Shown here in pieces: positions 57,553-64,000 of a DNA stretch of 64,000 nucleotides. The notes below the pieces were generated by a model that made no database searches, was not told where the DNA came from, and saw only the letters and a program-made list of their open reading frames with translations. Both the position numbers and the translations under genes were made by a program. This DNA is from Bacteroidota bacterium. GTDB taxonomy: Bacteria > Bacteroidota > Bacteroidia > AKYH767-A > OLB10. The stretch is from positions 248,001 through 312,000 of the forward strand of contig JADKFV010000003.1 of NCBI GenBank assembly GCA_016717325.1, given 5' to 3'. Position 1 is the first letter of the stretch, and the number at the start of each line of letters is the position of its first letter.

Positions 57553-59208
57553 ATGGAATTCGAACTCAACAATGACCGTCCCTCTATCATAAAAGTGATA
57601 GGTGTTGGTGGCGGGGGCAGCAACGCTGTAAACCACATGTTTCGCCAGGGCATACATGGTGTAGATTTTATGATTTGTAATACCGATGTGCAGGCATTGG
57701 ATATGAGTCCTGTAAAAACTAAAATTCAACTAGGGCCCGAACTCACCGAAGGGCTTGGCGCTGGATCGTTGCCCGACAAAGGTCGTGAGGCTGCAATGGA
57801 AAATATCAACGATGTAAAATCGCAATTGCAGGCCAATACAAAAATGGTGTTCATCACAGCCGGAATGGGTGGTGGTACAGGCACTGGTGCTGCACCTGTG
57901 ATTGCCAATATTGCCAAAGGTCTTGGCATACTTACAGTGGGCATTGTTACACTTCCGTTTACATGGGAAGGTAAAAAGCGCAAGCAACAAGCACTCGATG
58001 GTTTGAAAGAACTACAGCAAAATGTTGACACCTTGCTCGTTATAAGTAACGATAAGTTACGCGAAATATATGGCGACCTTAAACTTACAAATGCATATAG
58101 CAAAGCCGATGATATACTCACAGTTGCAGCGCGAAGCATTGCCGAAATTATTACTGTAACGGGGTATGTAAACGTAGACTTTGCAGATGTAAAAACGGTA
58201 TTGAAAGATAGCGGTGTTGCCATCATGGGTCGTGCTACTGCCGAAGGAAATGATCGCGCACGCCTTGCTGCCGAACTCGCTATGGATTCGCCATTGTTGA
58301 ATGATAGCAATATTACCGGTGCACGTCACATATTATTAAACATCACTTCGGGTAGCGATGAAATAAGCATGGACGAAGTTTCGGAAATAACAGATTACAT
58401 TCAGCAAAAAGCTGGAGCCACTGCCGATATTATTTTTGGTACAGGACACGATGAAAGCCTTGGTGAAAAAATATGTATTACCATTATCGCTACCGGATTT
58501 AAAACTGCTGATAAAATTCAGCAGGAAAAAGCGGCAACGGTTGAAGTGCTTAAACTTAATACCGATGTGGAACCAAAACAAGAAACACCAGCATTTACAC
58601 CACCTGCAGTGACTAATGCCGGAGGCATATTTATAAAAGGCGATGTGCAGGAGATTGTTGAAGTGCCACCAACATCTGTAGTTGAAGAAACACCGCTAAT
58701 GGAAAAGGAAGAAGAAATTATTGTGCACAGCCTTAGCGATGAGCCTGAGCCAATAGAAGAATACATAGAGCCAAATATGGTGGTAACTGATGTGGAAAAT
58801 ACTTTCACTTTTAATTTTGATGTAAACACTTTCCATAACGAAGAAGTGCCGGAGCCCGAAGTTGCACCCGAAACGTATACAGATAATGTATATACAACGG
58901 ATTTTAAAATGGAAGAAAAAACGGTTGAAGCAAAAATTCCTGAGCCAACACCAGAGCCGGAATCTGCAGACCGCTTTAGCCGTACCAAAGAAAGAATAAT
59001 GAAATTGCGCGAACTCACATTTAAAATGAACGGCAACAATAGTTTAAATGAAATGGATCAGGTGCCGGCATACGAACGTAAAAATGTGGATATGCTCAAT
59101 ACTCCAAACAGCAAAGACTCCAGCATGTCGCGATATACCGTAGGCCCCGACAATAACGGTACACGCCTGAGTGAGAACAACACTTTCTTAAATGATAAAG
59201 TAGATTAA
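57553..59208 (+). CDS. ftsZ: Division protein FtsZ with long C-terminal extension
   Basis: Tubulin-like GTPase that forms the Z ring. 551 residues against about 380-400 in model bacteria. The GTPase core (1-320) is normal: VIGVGGGGSNAVNHM, the signature FITAGMGGGTGTGAAPVIAN (about 101-119), TLPFTWEGKKRK and FADVKTVLKDSGVAIMG. Residues 335-480 are a low-complexity, Pro/Glu/Val-rich linker. The C-terminus has VPAYERKNVDM and ends NNTFLNDKVD, as in FtsZ of this part of the Bacteroidota, and replaces the DIPAFL-type tail. Last gene of the cluster; terminator 27 bases after the stop. Confidence 0.96.
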   Translation: MEFELNNDRPSIIKVIGVGGGGSNAVNHMFRQGIHGVDFMICNTDVQALDMSPVKTKIQLGPELTEGLGAGSLPDKGREAAMENINDVKSQLQANTKMVFITAGMGGGTGTGAAPVIANIAKGLGILTVGIVTLPFTWEGKKRKQQALDGLKELQQNVDTLLVISNDKLREIYGDLKLTNAYSKADDILTVAARSIAEIITVTGYVNVDFADVKTVLKDSGVAIMGRATAEGNDRARLAAELAMDSPLLNDSNITGARHILLNITSGSDEISMDEVSEITDYIQQKAGATADIIFGTGHDESLGEKICITIIATGFKTADKIQQEKAATVEVLKLNTDVEPKQETPAFTPPAVTNAGGIFIKGDVQEIVEVPPTSVVEETPLMEKEEEIIVHSLSDEPEPIEEYIEPNMVVTDVENTFTFNFDVNTFHNEEVPEPEVAPETYTDNVYTTDFKMEEKTVEAKIPEPTPEPESADRFSRTKERIMKLRELTFKMNGNNSLNEMDQVPAYERKNVDMLNTPNSKDSSMSRYTVGPDNNGTRLSENNTFLNDKVD

Positions 59209-59234
59209 GCAATACACACGTAACAATAAAGAAG

Positions 59235-59260
59235 CGCGGAATTTATTCCGCGTTTTTTTT
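59235..59260 (+). terminator. Intrinsic terminator after ftsZ
   Basis: CGCGGAAT pairs with ATTCCGCG (59235-59252) and is followed by eight T's (59253-59260). It ends the dcw transcript and separates it from the convergent T9SS gene. Confidence 0.85.
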
Positions 59261-59306
59261 GGTGTAGATTTTCGATGTCAGAGCGTAGTGAAAACAATCC
59301 TTTCAA

Positions 59307-60251
59307 TCACATCTTCACAAATTTCTTATAAACCATCCTTCTATATTTATCTTCTATTGCTACTATATAAATTCCTTTTGGTAAAATAGCAACATCACAT
59401 GCAAAGTTAGTTTCGAGTGTTTCACTAAATTTCAATGTTACAACACCCACACTATTATAAAACAACAAACGATGAAAACCTTTTTCGCTCTCTATATTCA
59501 AAATATCCTTTGCTGGGTTTGGATATAAATTAAATTGTGGCAATTCAATTTCTTGAATCGATGTCGCTGTGCAATCTATTAGGGTAACTTCGTCCATGTA
59601 AAAATAGCTACCATACCATGGATTGTTAAATGGTAAGGTTGATATTTGTGTATTAAAATTATTGTAAAAATTGCCAAATGTGATAACCTTTTCTCCACCC
59701 TGAGCTAAATAATATCCTTCTATTGGTGTCCAATTTATTGTATCAATAATAATATTGCCCGGTGGATTTTCAACTTGTGGGGTGAAGCCAAAATTTGAAT
59801 TTAAAAAACTTGGGGTATCAACTGAGAAATATGCACCTATTCTATCTACAGTAATATAACAACTATCGGGTAAGCTTACGTAAAACTTTAAATAATAATT
59901 ATGATTACTTAGCAAAACTGCTGGCAGTGCTACAGAAATAAACTCGCGTTTATTATTTGTTGTATACGGTCCAAAGCCTACAAAAGCAAAACCTGAAACC
60001 GGAACTTGATATCCCCAAAAGTTCAAAGGAGTGCCGAACCCAGACCAAGTAATATTATAAACACCGCTAAAGTAATCGGGCGATGCATCTGCATAACCTG
60101 CAAACCAAGGTGGCACAGATTCTACATAAGTAGGCGTAGGGTTATTGATACGAGGTATAGTATCTTCAAAGCTACCATTAGGCACAAGGTTTTGGCTAAT
60201 TCCAAAACCTTGTGCCAAGAAAATAAACATCAAACTTAAAACGAATTTCAT
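59307..60251 (-). CDS. T9SS sorting-domain protein
   Basis: Secreted protein of about 314 residues from ATG 60251. A signal peptide (MKFVLSLMFIFLAQGFGISQ), then a jelly-roll-like domain beginning LVPNGSFEDTIP, with FAGYADASPDYF, KVITFGNFYNN and YFYMDEVTLIDC, typical of the OmpA-associated/CBM-like ectodomains in this phylum. The sorting domain (LYPNPAKDILNIE..GVVTLKF..GIYIVAI..VYKKFVKM) ends the protein. ATG overlaps the stop of the upstream gene (ATGA), so the two are coupled. The upstream protein has a domain of the same type at its N-terminus. The frame is open to 60353 but the signal peptide fixes the start. Confidence 0.85.
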   Translation of the reverse strand: MKFVLSLMFIFLAQGFGISQNLVPNGSFEDTIPRINNPTPTYVESVPPWFAGYADASPDYFSGVYNITWSGFGTPLNFWGYQVPVSGFAFVGFGPYTTNNKREFISVALPAVLLSNHNYYLKFYVSLPDSCYITVDRIGAYFSVDTPSFLNSNFGFTPQVENPPGNIIIDTINWTPIEGYYLAQGGEKVITFGNFYNNFNTQISTLPFNNPWYGSYFYMDEVTLIDCTATSIQEIELPQFNLYPNPAKDILNIESEKGFHRLLFYNSVGVVTLKFSETLETNFACDVAILPKGIYIVAIEDKYRRMVYKKFVKM

Positions 60252-63200
60252 TGTTTCACCAATTTGTGATTTTCGAAAATCATTCCATTGATTAATATTC
60301 GCACACAATAAATTCCTTGCAATAAATTTGTTATTGCAATTGGAACCAAACAATTTTCGTTTTTATTGGAAGCGCTGCTTAATATCTTACCCGACAAATC
60401 GATTAATTGCACAGAGCATGTTTCATCCTTTTTCAAACGAATACTATAGTATGCAAAATCATTTGCAGGGTTAGGGTAGAGTTTGCCTTTTTTGTATGGC
60501 ATTAAATTGATGGCTCGTATTGAGTGTATCAATTTTCCATTCACAAGCATATCATCGTCATAAAATGTATGAAGCATTCCCCTTGCAAAATAAACAGCAT
60601 TGCCTCCCATAATGGGGTTTTGCGATGCTATGTTGTTCAATGCATCAAATTGTTCGATTGTAAAATCAAAAATGTCTACTGCCCATGTTACTGCATATAT
60701 TTCGAGCAGGGTTTTCACGTTTTCTTCGGCATTATTGGTTGGTGATATATTACTCAAATTAGTGCTGTTTAAATTTGCTCCATTTGCCAATTGACCCAAA
60801 TTTGTAGTTGCTATACTATCATGATAATTTTGTAAGACAGCATCATCAGTATCTCCTTTATGCATCATGGTTGAATCAGTATCAAGTTTTTGAAATGCTG
60901 CTTGGTTAGCAAAATACTGTTCATCGGGTGTCAACAAATTAAAATCACCATCCTGATTTACAATGCCTAAAATTTGATCGCGCAATGGCTGGGGGTGAAA
61001 TATGTCACAATTTGGATTTATTCCACCAAATGGGAAAGGGTAAAAAGGGGGTTGATTAATGAATATCGGATCGGGAGTCCATGGAAGCAGGTTTGAGCGG
61101 GCAAAAAAGTTTGTTAAAAATAAATTGCCCAACCCTTCAATATCAAAAGCAATATTTGCCCAAACATTATCTTGAGCAGTAATTGTGCTCCCTTGGTTCC
61201 CAATATTGGCATTCTCTAAACGTAGCCCAATACGGTTGCCATCCATATTATTACAAGCAAGTGTATTTAATAAAGTGGTATTAAAAAACCGAATACCTGT
61301 TCCTGTTTTTTCTACAAGGTTATTTTGTACAAAATTATTTTCAGTGGTTTGCACATTAATGCCATACAATTTTGATCTTAAATTTGGGGTTGGTGTATTG
61401 CCGGGTTTGCGTATCCAATTGTGATTGATGGTATGCAAGCCAAATCCGCCCGATGCACGTATGCCATACCGCACTAAGTTTGCATTAGGCCCTGTGATAT
61501 CGGCATCGTAAAAAGTGATTATATTATTATCTACATCGGCAAAGTCGCAAACGTTTAAGTGGACTCCATTACGGCAATGCCTAAAATAATTGTCTTTAAT
61601 ATTTAATGGCAATAATTGTGGCGAGGTTGCAAACGGATTGTTTACCAACACACCATGTGCGGCTTCGTTTAGTGGAGCAAGTACGGTGCTGTTAAATGTG
61701 TTGTTTATTATATTTATATCACAATTATTGTAAGTGCCTATTTTAACTCCGGTTTCAAAATTGGTAAATGTATTATCGTTGATACGGATATAATTTTGAT
61801 TTATATTATTTACTTGAATGGCAGTTTCGGTAATCCCTACATCAAATGTACCTAAGGTATTTCTCATATCCGTGAAGGTATTAAACCCTGCTGTTAAGTT
61901 TGTACTATGGTGTGCATGTATACCTATACGGCAGCGTGTAAACGAATTTGACTTTTTTAGGTTTGACACGTCCATGTCACCAATATTTACATTCATAGTA
62001 GGGCTGCCTGTGGTGGCTTCTATTGCTATGCCTGTACCGGCATAGTCGTATCGCTGTATGTCTTCAAATTTACAATTATTAATTATAGAAGAAGAATTAT
62101 ATAAGTAGATACCGCAATTCATATTTTTAAATATGTTAACTTTTGAAGAAATTGATTCATCCTCCTCACCAATTTTGTAATTACACACATTTTTAAATTT
62201 TATACCACATAAAGGCATCAGTCCTTGATATGGCGGTATTAACGTTAGCAATGCTCCGTTGGTTAAATTATTACTTTCAAATACAGTACTCGAAACAGAG
62301 AAAGGCAGTGGAGGGCCATAACATACGTTCTCCACAAAAATTGAAATATAATTTCCATTAAAGATTGCACCAGCACCGGTTGTTATAGTCCCTTTGGATG
62401 TATAAACAGAAAATTGTGATTCTTCAATGAGCGCATGGTTGATGTCAATACTTGCAAAATCACCCAACTCAATACCTCGCCACATATAATCGTGGTTGCA
62501 AGTGTGCAAATGGCTATAACCTGTAATTACAAATTGTTGTTGTTGGTTTACTATCACTTTTACATCGGGTGCAAATACTACATCTATATGATCAAAACCT
62601 ATAGGAACATCCACTGTAAAATCATTGTTTATATATATTACAACTCCTGGCAATGTTTGAATCATGGGGATAACACCGCTTTGAATTGTAATGCCCGAAG
62701 GTGGATTGGCAATAACTTGCGATGCTGTAAGACCACTCAGGTCAATGTCTCCATCGCAACATGGGTATACATAAAATGTTGCACTGGTGCTACACCCATC
62801 GGCATTGGTGGCTGTATAAGTTACCCAACCACCAGTAGGATAAAAATTGAAATAATCTGTATGGGTGCTGCCAGTAGTATTTAAGGAGGTTAAATAAGTG
62901 TAAGTCAAAGTGGGGTCATAATTATCTACATAAATAAGCGGGTCGAATTTGCACAAGTTGTGGCTTCCATTTATTACCAAAGGTGCTGGTGCAGTAGATG
63001 TTTTTACTATATATTGGAAATGACGATCACATCCAAAAGCATCAGTAACTGTAACCGTATACGTGCCTCCAATCAAATTGAAAATATCTTGTGTAACAGC
63101 ACCATTCGACCATAAAAAAGTGTACGGACCATTTAGACCATTTACTGTTAGGTCTATACTACCAAAGAATGGTTGGCAATTTTCGGTTATTGATGCAGTC

Positions 63201-64000
63201 ACATCCAAATGTTTCGTAATAACAACATCATCAACAGTGTAACCAGACCAGTTAAAATATTGCGATCCTTGTGCTGGTGCACATTGTCCATTGCCTAACC
63301 CATTATAAGTGAGGTTACCATTAAGGCCGAAATTGCCAATCGTTACAAATTGCTCACCACCAAGGGCATTGAATACTCCTTTTATTTCTGTCCATCCATT
63401 TGCGTTTGTAACTACAAAGCCTAATTGACTGACGGCACTTATCGATGCAGTTGCGTCAAGTATGTGGTCGTTTGGCCATGCCAAATATGTAGGGGGTGCA
63501 CTTGAAATTAGTATACCTATATTACTTGCAAAAATCATCCAATCTCCTAAGGAAACCCAAAAAGAAACATCATATAACCCACCAGCTAAAGGAGCACTTA
63601 AAACTTGTTGTATATATTCACGACCTGTTCCAGTTGATGTATTTGGGCCAAAATCAGTTAATAAATGTGTACAAGCAGGTATCAGTGCACTTGTTGAATG
63701 GTCTAGCTCGCAATAAAAAATATTGCCTGGTAAATCGTTTATGCTTATCGGATTTCCATTTGGTAATGTACAATTTGTTGTCAATAGTAAATCTGGAGTG
63801 CAAATATTATTTGTTCTATACCAACAAGAAGATGCTTCGTACATCCATTGTCCATTCGAAAAATTATAGAAGCTACCTAAGCCCCCCGCGTAAGCAGGGC
63901 AAAAATCAATATGATCGAACTTGCCATTGCTCACATAATTTTCGCAACTCATATTTGCAATAGAGCACACTGGGCCAACAATAACATATTTGCCTGTTGA
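60248..64000 (-). CDS. Large T9SS surface protein with SprB repeat and beta-helix domain (5' end outside window)
   Basis: At least 1250 residues; the frame is still open at the window edge (..STGKYVIVGPV at 63967-63998), so the N-terminus is missing and the GTG at 63970 is not the real start. Parts in order: a jelly-roll domain with FDHIDFCPAYAGG and YTVDDVVITKHLD; an SprB-type unit (GPYTFLWSNGAVTQDIFN, TVTVTDAFGCD); a second Ig-like unit (YTATNADGCS); a right-handed parallel beta-helix of pectate-lyase/NosD type (RCRIGIHAHHS, NYIRINDNTFTNFETGVKIG, NNIITFYDADI, NNLVEKTGTGIRFFN); a helical segment; and a sorting domain (LYPNPANDFAYYSIRL to ENHKLVKQ). No catalytic residues are evident. Coupled to the downstream gene by ATGA. 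Confidence 0.87.
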   Translation of the reverse strand, partial: STGKYVIVGPVCSIANMSCENYVSNGKFDHIDFCPAYAGGLGSFYNFSNGQWMYEASSCWYRTNNICTPDLLLTTNCTLPNGNPISINDLPGNIFYCELDHSTSALIPACTHLLTDFGPNTSTGTGREYIQQVLSAPLAGGLYDVSFWVSLGDWMIFASNIGILISSAPPTYLAWPNDHILDATASISAVSQLGFVVTNANGWTEIKGVFNALGGEQFVTIGNFGLNGNLTYNGLGNGQCAPAQGSQYFNWSGYTVDDVVITKHLDVTASITENCQPFFGSIDLTVNGLNGPYTFLWSNGAVTQDIFNLIGGTYTVTVTDAFGCDRHFQYIVKTSTAPAPLVINGSHNLCKFDPLIYVDNYDPTLTYTYLTSLNTTGSTHTDYFNFYPTGGWVTYTATNADGCSTSATFYVYPCCDGDIDLSGLTASQVIANPPSGITIQSGVIPMIQTLPGVVIYINNDFTVDVPIGFDHIDVVFAPDVKVIVNQQQQFVITGYSHLHTCNHDYMWRGIELGDFASIDINHALIEESQFSVYTSKGTITTGAGAIFNGNYISIFVENVCYGPPLPFSVSSTVFESNNLTNGALLTLIPPYQGLMPLCGIKFKNVCNYKIGEEDESISSKVNIFKNMNCGIYLYNSSSIINNCKFEDIQRYDYAGTGIAIEATTGSPTMNVNIGDMDVSNLKKSNSFTRCRIGIHAHHSTNLTAGFNTFTDMRNTLGTFDVGITETAIQVNNINQNYIRINDNTFTNFETGVKIGTYNNCDINIINNTFNSTVLAPLNEAAHGVLVNNPFATSPQLLPLNIKDNYFRHCRNGVHLNVCDFADVDNNIITFYDADITGPNANLVRYGIRASGGFGLHTINHNWIRKPGNTPTPNLRSKLYGINVQTTENNFVQNNLVEKTGTGIRFFNTTLLNTLACNNMDGNRIGLRLENANIGNQGSTITAQDNVWANIAFDIEGLGNLFLTNFFARSNLLPWTPDPIFINQPPFYPFPFGGINPNCDIFHPQPLRDQILGIVNQDGDFNLLTPDEQYFANQAAFQKLDTDSTMMHKGDTDDAVLQNYHDSIATTNLGQLANGANLNSTNLSNISPTNNAEENVKTLLEIYAVTWAVDIFDFTIEQFDALNNIASQNPIMGGNAVYFARGMLHTFYDDDMLVNGKLIHSIRAINLMPYKKGKLYPNPANDFAYYSIRLKKDETCSVQLIDLSGKILSSASNKNENCLVPIAITNLLQGIYCVRILINGMIFENHKLVKQ

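Noticed and set aside
1..64000. tRNA, rRNA, riboswitch or prophage
   Set aside because: I looked through the intergenic gaps for cloverleaf ends, rRNA blocks and riboswitch cores, and for phage genes, and saw none; a covariance-model scan would be decisive.

Overview
The window is chromosomal DNA from a member of the Bacteroidota. Evidence: several secreted proteins carry type IX secretion (T9SS) C-terminal sorting domains; two promoters fit the TAnnTTTG -7 box of this phylum; LytS/LytTR-type signalling genes are present; and the division cluster has a short FtsL-like protein, a PBP with a C-terminal PASTA domain and an FtsZ ending in FLNDKVD. The DNA is AT-rich. Order and genus cannot be fixed from the sequence alone; the Chitinophagales/Sphingobacteriales side is a guess.

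Layout. 0-3.7 kb: REP-like palindromes, a large T9SS protein with seven 60-residue repeats, and a DUF5808-type gene split by a ~100-bp hairpin element. 4-8.5 kb: a family 2 glycosyltransferase, glycine dehydrogenase gcvP and a small membrane protein. 8.5-16.2 kb: T9SS cargo proteins, including an M14 carboxypeptidase, and a polytopic UbiA-like protein. 16.5-19.3 kb: kynureninase and a decayed ISAon1-like insertion sequence. 19.4-28.5 kb: a surface polysaccharide locus (wecB, four glycosyltransferases, a sugar epimerase, an O-antigen ligase/polymerase-like protein), followed by a WD40 protein. 29.7-32.4 kb: an FAD oxidoreductase coupled to a polytopic 4Fe-4S protein. 32.4-36.3 kb: a LytS-type histidine kinase, a TPR kinase-like protein that has lost its catalytic residues, and a LytTR response regulator. 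37-41.8 kb: a very long TPR protein with an outer-membrane barrel protein. 41.8-43 kb: a trans-sulfuration enzyme with an internal stop. 43.4-59.2 kb: a complete dcw cluster in the order mraZ-rsmH-ftsL-ftsI-murE-mraY-murD-ftsW-murG-murC-ftsQ-ftsA-ftsZ, closed by a terminator. 59.3 kb to the end: two coupled T9SS proteins, the upstream one running off the window.

How the genes work together. The dcw genes make the lipid-linked peptidoglycan precursor (MurE, MraY, MurD, MurG, MurC) and the divisome (FtsL, FtsI, FtsW, FtsQ, FtsA, FtsZ). The 19-28 kb locus makes and assembles an exported glycan. The T9SS cargo would be exported and surface-anchored or released by machinery not encoded here.

A caution on quality. 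At least eight genes, including the normally essential ftsA, are split by twelve single-base indels, mostly in homopolymer runs. In every case undoing the indels gives a length divisible by three and a continuous protein. This looks more like uncorrected sequencing error than gene decay, so each such gene is annotated as one CDS spanning the break. The truly decayed features appear to be the insertion sequence and the DUF5808 gene. The least ordinary content is the dispersed ~100-bp double-hairpin element (three copies, one inside a gene), the catalytically degenerate TPR 'kinase' beside a normal one, and a glycosyltransferase fused to a deacetylase-like domain without its metal ligands.
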